Source of the DNA: Mycobacterium sp. IS-3022
GTDB taxonomy: Bacteria; Actinomycetota; Actinomycetes; Mycobacteriales; Mycobacteriaceae
Direction: 5' to 3'
Assembly (NCBI RefSeq): GCF_001500065.1
Contig: NZ_LQIN01000001.1
Coordinates: forward strand, 620,001 to 684,000
Length of the DNA: 64,000 nucleotides
The notes below the pieces were generated by a model. That model worked only from the letters and a program-made list of their open reading frames with translations, had not been told where the DNA came from and searched no databases. Shown piece after piece: positions 1 to 10,900 of the stretch. The position numbers were made by a program, and so were the translations under genes. The stretch's first letter is position 1. Every line of letters starts with the position of its first letter.

Positions 1-709
1 CGACGATCTCCTCGAACCGATATGCATTGACGATCGGATGAAGGTAGGCGTCCACATCAATACTGACCTGGCTGACTTCGGAAGTTTTTGCCTGTGCAGC
101 GGAGCTACCATATTGCATCACCTCGAGATTTACTCCTAAGTCCTTCAGCACTTGCAGGCCCGCGTCGAACCCCTCGGCGCGGTTCCAGAGCGTCAGAAGG
201 GTTTCTCTATCGAGTAATCTTTGGTGCTCGCCCAGCGAATGGTACAGCCACAGAATCAGAATTCCACTCTCACTGAGTAGCGATGCGAGATGTTTAATTC
301 CGGTGCTCGGATCCTCCAGGTGATGTACTACGCCAATTGACATTATGACGTCGAATGCGTACACATGGTTGAAATTCAGAAGTTCGGATCTGCAAAATTC
401 AACATTGCGAATGCCGTGTCGCTTACTGAGGGCTTCGGCAACTGCGAGTGAGGCTTCTGTCATATCGAGCCCTACGAACTGCGCTTTGGGATATCGCCGA
501 GCCACTGCCAGAAGCCGCTGGCCGGTGCCGCAACCGGCGTCCAGAATCTTTTTGCCGGACAAATCATCCTCACCGAAGATCGTGAACAAGCTGTTCGCGA
601 CGTCGGGAATCAGAGAATCGCCCACGGTGGGACTCGGGTATGGATAGGCCTCGTACATCGTTCGCACGTCGCCCACCGTTCCTGTTGCTGCTGCTGCGTT
701 CTCAGGCAT
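1..709 (-). CDS. Class I SAM-dependent methyltransferase, truncated by the window edge
   Basis: The reading frame runs leftward from an ATG at 709 and stays open to base 1, so the C-terminus is missing; 236 residues are visible. A good ribosome binding site (GGGAGGGA) lies just upstream of the ATG. The N-terminus has an aromatic-rich segment (MYEAYPYPSP, residues 18-27). It is followed by a textbook SAM-binding motif I, ILDAGCGTGQ, at about residues 54-63, an acidic motif II (FVGLDMTEAS), and a VVHHLEDP segment after motif III. This shows a Rossmann-fold methyltransferase, but the substrate cannot be read from it. It is divergent from the mbtH-NRPS operon and probably belongs to the same locus, where sugar, fatty acyl or carboxyl O-methylation would all fit. 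Confidence 0.85.
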   Translation of the reverse strand, partial: MPENAAAATGTVGDVRTMYEAYPYPSPTVGDSLIPDVANSLFTIFGEDDLSGKKILDAGCGTGQRLLAVARRYPKAQFVGLDMTEASLAVAEALSKRHGIRNVEFCRSELLNFNHVYAFDVIMSIGVVHHLEDPSTGIKHLASLLSESGILILWLYHSLGEHQRLLDRETLLTLWNRAEGFDAGLQVLKDLGVNLEVMQYGSSAAQAKTSEVSQVSIDVDAYLHPIVNAYRFEEIV

Positions 710-1735
710 GTGTCCCTCCCCATCGGTTGGCGCACCGATGCTAGTACACCAAGGCCGACATCGGTTTGCGCAGCGCGCATCTTGACCATCGTGGCTTTGC
801 GGTCGGCGGGGTTGGCTTGTCAGCTACCGATTGCCGTGGGCGAAGAAGCGGGCCGTAGTCGGCAAGCCAGCTGGCTTGGCCAGATGCCGGTGGTCGTTGG
901 TGTGGTTCGCCGTAATGGTGGCGGGAACGTAACGAAGTTGGCGATGGTCAGGAACCTTGGGCAAGGTCGGCGTCGAACGGTTAGAGTCGATGCAATCGGA
1001 CAGGGGGAGGAATTCCACGCATCGAACGAACTATCGTGACCAGCTGGGTATCGCAGGTGGGGGCTGGCACTGTGATTCACCGTCGGCGCGATGGGATCTA
1101 TTCGCACAACACGATTGGTTCCGACTGCCAAACACAACCAGCAATGACGGGCGATTGATGGCGGCGTTGAACGATGAACGGATTGGACGTGAGCTTGTAG
1201 CTTTTGCCCTTCCTGATATTAGGGTTTAGCGCCATTCCGTTTTTTCTGTAGGCGGAGATCATATGTAACCAGGGCCGCCGGCGTGGGCTGCAGCGGACTT
1301 GTTATCACCAGAGTTAGGCGATCTCACGAACGCCGGACCGACTCCATGTGCCAGCGGCTGAGCGATACCGAACTACGCCCGTCTCGATGTCGTCGCTGGC
1401 AGCTGTACCATGATTGCTAGCGCTTCTTGGACACCTGGCCATCGCTGTTCCCGGGCAGGGCATACCACGCGAGGGAGCCGGTGACCGCTCGAGGTCCCGA
1501 CGAGCAACGAGAACACGGTCCACAAGGCGCTTCTACCTGGTCAATTGCGAAACGTCACGGAGTCGAATTCGCCGCTGGCCTCTCACACCTGTGCCGAGAA
1601 CCAATGGCTGAGCCGCTCTTGCTGAGTTGCGCGGTACCACACACCAGGAACTTTGCCGAAACGCCGGACCCAAGCTGTGAGCTTCAGTAGGGTGTGCAAC
1701 GGTTTCACTCATATCGACAAGATGTCTGGAGGGTC
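710..1735. other. Long intergenic region between the methyltransferase and mbtH, no gene recognised
   Basis: About 1 kb separates the divergent methyltransferase and mbtH. The short open frames in it (for example 957-1229 on the plus strand) have no recognisable motifs, no convincing ribosome binding sites and mutually overlapping competitors, so none is called. A locally AT-richer stretch lies around 1200-1270. The region must hold the promoter of the roughly 38-kb mbtH-NRPS transcription unit, but no specific promoter or operator can be identified by eye. Confidence 0.5.
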
Positions 1736-1966
1736 GTGAGCACCAATCCTTTCGACGACGACAACGGCAGCTTTTACGTCTTGGTGAACGACGAGGAGCA
1801 ACACAGCCTGTGGCCGACTTTCGCTGATGTTCCAGCCGGCTGGCGCGTGGTTTACGGCGAAGCAGACCGCGGCGCCTGTCTGGACTACATCGAACAGAAC
1901 TGGCCCGATATCCGGCCGAAAAGTCTGCGCGACAGGCTTGCAGCTGATCGGGGTTCTGATACGTAA
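1736..1966 (+). CDS. MbtH-like NRPS accessory protein
   Basis: This 76-residue protein is a typical MbtH-like chaperone, a family that binds and activates adenylation domains of NRPSs. It opens with the family N-terminus [10 protein letters not shown] and carries [15 protein letters not shown] (residues 13-27), VPAGWRVV and the C-terminal [11 protein letters not shown] with the conserved tryptophans. The start is placed at GTG 1736, behind GGAGGG at 1728-1733 although the spacing is short, because the product then begins exactly where the family does. An in-frame GTG at 1694 would add 14 unrelated residues. It sits 24 bases upstream of the first NRPS and is presumably co-transcribed to serve its A domains. 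Confidence 0.95.
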   Translation: MSTNPFDDDNGSFYVLVNDEEQHSLWPTFADVPAGWRVVYGEADRGACLDYIEQNWPDIRPKSLRDRLAADRGSDT

Positions 1967-1990
1967 ACCGTTCGGTGTAGGGGGAGTTCG

Positions 1991-4900
1991 ATGGAACTGG
2001 ATGAACGGGTACTTCAGCCAACGCGCCGGCAGCCGATAGAACTCGATGCCGGGGTACATCCGCTCACGCGTGAGCAGCTAGGTATTTGGCTTGCGCAGGA
2101 AACGGGTGACTCCGGCACGGAATGGCAGCTCGGCCTATTGGTGAAAATCGGGGGGGCCGTAGAGCGTGATGCCCTTGAGTGGGCGATTCGCCGAGTGGTG
2201 GCGGAGGCTGAGCCAGTCAGGGCCTCATTTTTCGAGATTGATGGCCAGGTATTTCAACGCGCGGTCGAATACCCGGATGTCGAGTTGGCCTTCTATGACG
2301 TCAGCGGCTCGGACAACCCGGCTGAGGAAGCCCGCGGGATGGCATTATCGATCCAACACGCGCCAATGCCGTTCGATGGCCCGCTGTTCAAATTTGCACT
2401 ATTCAAGACGCGAATCGATGAATTCTACTTGTTCGGGTGCGGCCATCACATAGTCGTAGACGGATCCGGTATCGGCCTGATTGGCCAGCGGATCGCATCT
2501 GTCTACTCCGCGGTTGTTTCTGGCGCGCCGATCCCGGATTCCTTTTTCGGCTCGTTGCAAGACCTGGTTGACTGCGAGTCCGAATACGAAGCGTCAGAGG
2601 ATTACCTCGAAGACCAGGCCTATTGGACTGAAAACCTGCCGCCGGCAAGCGGACGAGATCTGCCGTTGCCCCAAAACGGTGCTGCGCGTGATCGCTATCA
2701 GCACTCTGAGTCCGTTCAATTGGACCCCGCGATCCTTCGCCGAGTTGAAGATTTGTCCCGCGTGTGGCGCGTGCCTCGGTCATCGGTGATCACCGCGGCG
2801 TGCGCTCTTTTGGTACGGGGATGGTGCGCTGAGGGGTCAGAGGTGGTACTCGACTTCCCGGTCAGCAAGCGGGTGAGTCCGGAGTCGAAGACCCTGCCCG
2901 GGATGCTTTCCGGGGTTGTGCCGCTGGCGTTGCGGATTTCGCCGGAATCTACGGTTGCCGGCTTCTGCGAACATGTGGATGCGCGGATCCGGGAAGCGCT
3001 GCAGCATCAAAGGTTCCCGGTGCAAGCCCTCGAGCGCAAAGTTGGTCTCCGCGGGCCAGGGCAGCAATCGGACAGGGTGAGCGTCAACTTCCTCCCGTCC
3101 ACGATTGCTCTGCCCTTCGGCGGTATTCCGGCGACAGCCTCGTTGACCAACCCCGGCCTGGTTGGAAGCTTCGGGCTGATCTTCTCCAGCGCCGGTGAAG
3201 AGCTGTTTCTCAGCACAATGGGCGACGGTCAGCCGTTCTCGAGTTTTGACGTCTCCGATTTGGCGAATCGGTTGCAGCGTGTGCTCGTGGCGATGACCTC
3301 GGATCCGACACGACGGTTGTCGTCGATCGATTTGCTCGATGAGGGCGAGCACGCCGAGTTGGATGGGTGGGGTAGTCGAGCGGTCTTGACCACGGCCACG
3401 CCGACGGTGTCAATTCCTACCTTGTTCGCCGCGCAGGTGGCGCGGACCCCGCAGGCGGTGGCGCTCAGTTGCGGCGGGCGGTCGTGGACCTACCGCGAGC
3501 TTGATGAGGCAGCTAACCGGTTGGCGCACTTGCTGGTTGGTCACGGCGCGGGCCCGGGACAGTGTGTGGCGCTGCTGTTGCCGCGTTCGGCCGAGGCGAT
3601 CGTGTCGATCTTGGCGGTCTTGAAATCTGGCGCGGCGTACGTGCCGATCGACCCGTCGTTGCCGGCGGCGCGGATCCGGTTCATGGTGGCTGATGCCGCG
3701 GTGATCGCCGCGATCACCACCACCGGGCTGGCCGATCGGCTGGACGGGCAAGCGGTGGCGGTCATCGATGTCGAGGACCCCGTGGTCGACGGTCAGCCCA
3801 GCACCGCATTGGCGGCGCCGGCTGCCGAGGACATCGCCTACGTCATCTACACCTCGGGTACGACCGGTGTGCCCAAGGGGGTGGCGGTCGCCCATCGCAA
3901 CGTGACCCAGTTGATGGAAGCACTGCCCGCCGAACTCGCGCCGAAACAGGTCTGGTCACAATGGCATTCGTTGTCCTTTGACGTGTCGGTGTTCGAGATC
4001 TTCGGTGCCCTGTTGCATGGTGGGCGGCTGGTCGTCGTGCCCGACGACGTGGCTGGCTCACCCGATGAGCTGCACACCTTGCTGATCGCCGAGCACGTCA
4101 GTGTGTTGAATGAAACCCCGTCGGCGGCCGGGATGCTCTCACCGCAGGGGTTGGAGTCGACGGCGTTGGTGGTGGCCGGCGAGGCCTGCCCGCCCGATCT
4201 GGTGGATCGTTGGGCGACGCCGGGGCGGGTGATGATCAACGCCTACGGCCCGACCGAGGCCACGGTCTACGCGGCGATCAGCGCGCCGCTGACACCAGGA
4301 TCGGGGATAGTGCCGATTGGCTCGCCGGTGTCCGGGGCGGCGTTGTTCGTGTTGGATGCGGGGTTGCGTCGGGTACCGGCCGGTGTGGTCGGCGAGTTGT
4401 ATGTGGCCGGTCGTGGGGTGGCGAGCGGCTATGTGCGTCGGTCCGGACTGACCGCTTCGCGGTTTGTGGCCTGCCCGTTCGGTGCGTCCGGGGGGCGGAT
4501 GTATCGCACCGGGGACCTGGTCTCCTGGGGTGCTGACGGGCAGTTGCGGTATTTGGGCCGCGCCGATGAGCAGGTCAAGATCCGCGGGTATCGCATCGAG
4601 CTGGGCGAAGTGCAGGTGGCCCTGGCCGGATGCGATGGGGTTGAGCAGGCGGTGGTGATCGCCCGCGAGGACCGCCCCGGCGACAAGCGTCTGGTGGGTT
4701 ACGTGACCGGCGTTGCGGATCCGGCCGGAGTGCGCGCCGCGCTGGCGGAGCGGTTACCGGGCTACATGGTGCCGGCGGCGGTCGTCGTGATCGATGCGTT
4801 GCCATTGACGGTCAACGGCAAACTCGACAAACGCGCCTTGCCGCCACCTGAGTACCAGGATGTCGATCGGTATCGCGCCCCGGCCACCCCCACCGAGGAG

Positions 4901-7900
4901 ATCCTCGCCGGGATTTATGCCCGGGTGCTGGGGCTGGAGCGGGTCGGCGTCGATGACTCGTTCTTCGACTTGGGCGGCGATTCGCTTTTGGCGATGCGTG
5001 TGGTCGCCGCGGTCAACGCCGGCCTGGATGCCGGTCTCGAGGTGCGCACCGTGTTCGAGGCGCCCACGGTGGCCGAGTTGGCACCCCGCATCGGTGGGCA
5101 CGCCGGCGCGCTGGAGCCGTTGGCGGCCGGTGATGAGCCGGCGGCGGTGCCGTTGTCGTTTGCGCAGCAGCGGTTGTGGTTCATCGACAAGTTGCATGGA
5201 CCTTCACCGGTCTCCAACGTGGCGGTCGCGTTGCGGATGTGTGGGCGCCTTGACAGCGAAGCGTTGCGCCGAGCGCTGACCGACGTGGTTGGCCGCCACG
5301 AAAGTCTGCGCACGCGGTTCCCAGTGCACGAGGGAATCCCCCAGCAGCTGGTCGTCCCCGTGGAACGGGCCGACTTCGGCTGGCAGATAGTTGAAACCAT
5401 CGGGTGGTCCGCAGGCCGGCTCGCTGAGGCCATCGACGCCGCGGCGCACCGTCCCATTGACCTGGCAGCTGAGATCCCGTTACGTGCAAGGCTTTTCCGC
5501 GTCACCGAGGACGAACACGTGCTGGTGGCAGTGGTCCACCGCATCGCTGCCGATGACTGGTCGATCACTCCACTATTGGCTGATCTGGGGGTGGCCTACG
5601 CCAGGCGGTGTGCCGGGCAGGCCCCTGATTGGGAGTCGTTGACGAACCAGTACGTCGACTACGCAGTGTGGCAGCGCGTGCAGTTCGGGGATCTCGATGA
5701 TCCTCAGAGTGCTGGCCTCGCGCAGTTGGCCTACTGGGAGAGCGCCCTGGCTGGGATGCCTGAACGCCTGCAACTGCCCACCGATCGGCCCTACCCGCCG
5801 GTGGCCGATCATTGCGGCGCCACGGTTGCGGTGGAGTGGCCCGCCGAGATGCAGCAGCGGCTTGCTCGGGTCGCTCGTGACCACAATGCGACCAGTCTCG
5901 CGGTCGTGCAGGCTGCTCTTGCCGCGGTGTTGTCTCAGCTCAGCGCCAGCAGCTCCGTAGCGATGGGCCTCCCGGTCGACGGTCGGCTCGACCCTGCGCT
6001 CGAAGAGTTGGTGGGTCCTCTCGGCAACACATTGGTGCTGCGGGTCGATCTGACCCCGGATGCCACGTTCGCCGAACTGCTGGCCCAGGTGCGCGAGCGC
6101 ACTTTGGCCGCGTACGAACACCAAGATGTGCCCTTCGAGCTTCTCGTTGAGCGGGTGAAGCCAACTCGAAGCCTGGCCCGTCATCCGTTGGTCCAAGTGT
6201 TGCTCGCCTGGCAGGACAATCAGCCTGCGAAGCTGACTTTGGGCGATCTACAGGTCACGCAGCTACCGGTGGACAGCCGCACTGCCCGAATGGATTTGGC
6301 GTTCTCACTTGGCGAACGCTGGACCGAGACCGGTGAACCGGCGGGGATTCGGGGGGAGGTCGAGTTCCGCACCGATGTGTTCGATGCCGCCAGCATCGAG
6401 TCGCTGGTCGAGCGGTTGGAGCGGGTGTTGGTCGCGGTCACTGCCGACCCCACCCGGCGGCTCTCGTCGGTCTACCTGCTCGGTGCGCGTGAGCACGCTC
6501 GGCTGGATGAATGCGGCAATCGCGCGGTACTGGCCGAAGCCGCACCCGCTTCGGTGTCGCTTCCGGCGTTGTTCGCCGCGCAGGTGGCGCGCACACCGGA
6601 CGCGGTCGCGGCGACCTTCGATGGCCGATCGATCACATACCGCGAACTCGACGAGGCCGCCAACCGATTGGCGCACCTGTTGGCCGCTCACGGCGCGGGC
6701 GCCGGACAATGCGTGGCGCTGCTCTTTTCCCGGTCGCTCGAAGCGATCGTGTCGATATTGGCAGTACTCAAAACCGGGGCTGCGTACCTGCCGATTGACC
6801 CGGCGTTGCCGGCGGCCCGGATCAGCTTCATGCTCTCCGAAGCCGCGCCGGTTGCCGCAGTCACCACTGCCGGGCTCGCGGACCGGCTGGACGGGCACGG
6901 CCTGCCGGTCATTGACGTCGACGACCCGCGCGTCGCGAGCCATCCCGCCGAGGCGTTGCCGATGCCGACTGCAGACGACATCGCATACCTCGTCTACACC
7001 GCAGGCACCAGCGGCATCCCGCGGGGGGTGGCGGTCACTCACCGCGGCGTGACGCGTCTGCTGGAGACGTTGCCCGTCGACCTGCCCGCGGCCGGGGTTT
7101 GGTCGCAGTGCCACTCGTTGGCCTCGGACTCTTCGGTTTGGGAGATCTTCGGTGCGCTGTTGCACGGTGGGCGGCTGCTGGTGGTTCCCGAGGACGTGAC
7201 GGCCTCGCCAGTGGACTTCCACGACCTGTTGGTTGCGGAACGGGTCAGTGTCTTGACCCAGAGTCCTTCCGCCGCAGCGATGTTGCCGACTACCGGGCTG
7301 GAGTCGACGGCGTTGGTCGTGACCGGTGAAGCCTGCACGGCGCAACTGGTGGACCGCTGGGCGGCCGGGCGGGTGATGATCAACGCCTACGGCGCGGCCG
7401 AGACTGCGATGTCTGCGGCGATCAGCGCGCCGTTGACCGGAGGCGGCCCGGGGGTCCCGCCGATCGGTTCGCCGGCGCCTGGGGCGGCGTTGTTTGTGCT
7501 GGACCGGTGGTTGCGTCCGGTACCGGCAGGCGTGGCCGGGGAGTTGTATGTGGCCGGGCTCGGGCTGGCCTACGGTTACGTGGGCCAAGGCCCCTTGACC
7601 GCGTCACGGTTCGTCGCCTGCCCGTTCGGTGGTGCGGGGACACCCGGAACACGCATGTATCGCACCGGGGATCTGGTGCGGTGGGGCTCCGACGGGCAGC
7701 TGCGCTACGTCGGGCCGGCTGATGAGCAGGTCGAATTCCGCGGCTCTCGCATCGAACTGGCTGAGATCGAGTCAGTTCTGGCGGCCCATCCCCGCGTTGC
7801 GCATGCGGTCGTCACCAACCACACAGCCACAGCTGAGGGCGTCAGCGACAACCTGTTGAACGGCTACGTCGTCCTGGATCAGGAGATGACGCTCGCCCGG

Positions 7901-10900
7901 GAGTCGGATCGAGAAGCGCAGCTGGTCGAGCAATGGCACGGCGTGTACGAAGGCCTGTATTCGGGGTCGACGTCCGCAGCGGACACCCCAACTGCTTTGG
8001 GAGCGGATTTCGCGGGCTGGAACAGCAGCTACACCGGTATGCCGATCCCCCTGGACGAGATGCGCGAATGGCAGGCGGCTGCCGTGGAACGCATCCAGCG
8101 GTTGGGTCCTGGGCGGGTGTTGGAGATCGGGGTGGGTTCCGGGCTCCTGCTCGCGCACCTGGCTCCGATGTCCGACGAGTACTGGGCCACAGACTTTTCC
8201 GCGCCGGCGATCCAGACACTGCAGGACGCGGTGGCGACGCAGCCGTGGAGTGATCGAGTGCGGCTGCGCGTGCAGCCTGCGCATGTGGCGGACGGGTTGC
8301 CGGAGGGGCACTTCGATGTGGTCGTGCTCAACTCGGTGGTCCAGTACTTCCCGAGCGCGGGATATCTGCTTGATGTGCTGGCAGTTGCGATGCGATTGCT
8401 GGCGCCGGGCGGATCGTTGTTCATCGGCGACGTGCGGAACCTGTCCTTGCAAAGCGCGCTCACCACTGGGGTCTTGTGCGCCGACAGCAGCGGTGACGAG
8501 GCCACCGCCGGGGTAGTGCGTGAGCGTGTGCGCCGGGAGATGCATGCGGAGCAGGAACTGTTGCTGGCGCCGGAGTTCTTTGCGGCCCTGCCGCAACAGC
8601 TTCCCGACATCGCCGCAGTGGATGTGCAGCTCAAGCAGATGCGAGCGGTCAACGAACTAGCTGGTTACCGATACGACGTGGTGCTAGGTAAGGCACCCCT
8701 GGCGGTGCGGTCCCTCGCGCACCTACCGGCCGAACCGTGGCGACGATTCCAGAGCCTCACGAGGCTGGGCGAGTATCTGCAGTCCCAGCGGCTGCCGGAG
8801 GTGCGCATCACCGGGGTGCCTCACCATGGGATATGGCCCGATGTAGCGCTGGCAGAGGCGCTCTCGCAGTCCGACGATCGAATGACAATCGGCGAATTGC
8901 GTACCGACACGGCTGCCCCGCCCGATGCAGTCCTGCCGTACCAGTGCCATCTGCTCGGACAACAGCTCGGGTACACCACAGCGGTGACGTGGTCGCCGAC
9001 CGCCGGCCACGTGGACGTCATCTACACCCACGCCGCCGAAACGGCCAGTGAGAACCCACCCGCAGCGCTGTCGGATCTGTACGCGCCCGCCGCACGGGTG
9101 GATTCCCTCGCCGGATACGCCAATGACCCGTCGGCAGTCGAACGGGTGGCCGAGCTGCGCCGCTTTGTGGCCAGCAGGTTGCCCGCATTCATGGTGCCCG
9201 CCGCGATCACGGTGGTGGATTCACTGCCGTTGACGGTCGACGGCAAGCTCGATCGGCAGGCGCTGCCCGCTCCGGAAGTCTTCGGTGAAGTCGCATACCG
9301 GGCTCCGCGTGATCGGTGGGAAAGGGTGTTGGCCGCGCTGTTCAGCGAGGTGGTCGGAGAGGCCGTAGTCGGCATCGATGACGGATTCTTCGAGCTGGGC
9401 GGGCATTCGCTGTCGGGGTTGCGACTGATGGCGCGGATCCGGACCGAACTGGGTGTCGAGGTGCCGATCCGAGCGCTGTTCGAGGCCCCCACCGTGGCCG
9501 CGTTGGCCGAATGGATGAGGACCCATACCGCGGCATTGGTGGGTGCGGGGCTGACAGTGCGGCAGCGGCCGGCGGCGGTGCCGTTGTCGTATGCGCAGAG
9601 CCGGTTGTGGTTCATCGATCAATTCGATGGGCGCTCACCGAATTACAACATGGCGGTGGCCTTGCGGCTGCGCGGCCGATTGGATGCCGAGGCGCTGGGT
9701 GCGGCGTTGAGCGACGTGGTGGGCCGTCACGAAAGCCTGCGCACCGTTTTCCGGGCGGTCGAGGGGATACCCCAACAGTTCGTGATTCCGGCTGAGCGAG
9801 CGACGTTCGGGTGGGACATCGTTGATGCCACCACATGGTCGGCCGGTCAGCTGCATGCGGGCATCGAGGAGGCGGTCGGCTACAGCTTCGACCTGGCGTC
9901 TGAGATCCCGCTGCGCGCAAGACTTTTCCGCGTTGCCGATGACGAGTGTGTGTTGGTGGCGGTGGTGCACCATATCGCTGCTGACGGGTGGTCGCTGGGT
10001 GTGTTGGCCGCCGATGTGGGCGTGGCGTATGCCGCGCGCTGTGCGGGGCGGATGCCGGGCTGGGCGCCGTTGCCGGTGCAGTACGTCGATTACACGCTGT
10101 GGCAGCGGGAGCAGCTCGGTGAGTTGGCGGATCCCGACAGCGCGATCGCTGCGGAGCTGAGGTTTTGGGAACAGGCCCTGGCTGGGATGCCAGAGCGGTT
10201 GCAACTGCCGACTGATCGGCCTTATCCGGCCGTGGCGGATTACCGCGGCGCCAAGGTTGCGGTGAATTGGTCGGCCGAGTTGCAGCAGCGGGTTGCTCGG
10301 GTGGCTCGTGAGCATGACGCGACCCCTTTCATGGTGGTGCAGGCCGCCCTGGTTGCGTTGCTGTCGAAGATCAGCGCCAGTGCCGACGTGGCTATCGGCT
10401 TCCCGGTGGCCGGGCGCGGAGATCCTGCGCTGGACGAGTTGGTGGGATTCTTCGTCAACACGGTGGTGCTGCGCGTTGAGCTGGCTGGGGATCTCACTGT
10501 CGGCGAGCTGCTCACCGAGGTGCAACGTCGCAGCCTGGTCGCCTATCAGCATCAAGACGTCCCGTTCGAGTTGCTGGTGGAGCGGCTCAACCCGTCTCGA
10601 AGCCTCACTCACCATCCGCTGGTGCAAGTGTTGTTGGCCTGGCAGAACAACGTCGCCGACCCCATATCTGGACTGACCATGGGGGAGGTGCAGGTCGAGC
10701 AGATGCCGGTGGACACCCACACCGCCCGGATGGATCTGACGTTCTTCCTTGGGGAACGGTGGACTGAGGCCGGTGAGCTGGCCGGGATCGGTGGAGAAGT
10801 GGAGTTCCGCACCGACGTCTTCGATGCGGCCAGCATCGAGGCGTTGATCGAGCGGCTGGAGCGGGTGCTGGTGGCGGTCACCGACGATCCGGCCCGGCGG

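Noticed and set aside
957..1229. A 90-codon frame upstream of mbtH
   Set aside because: It has no motif and no convincing ribosome binding site, and overlaps other equally long frames. It reads as chance.
8029..8652. Minus-strand frames across the module 2 methyltransferase
   Set aside because: They are shadows of a plus-strand domain with clear SAM motifs.
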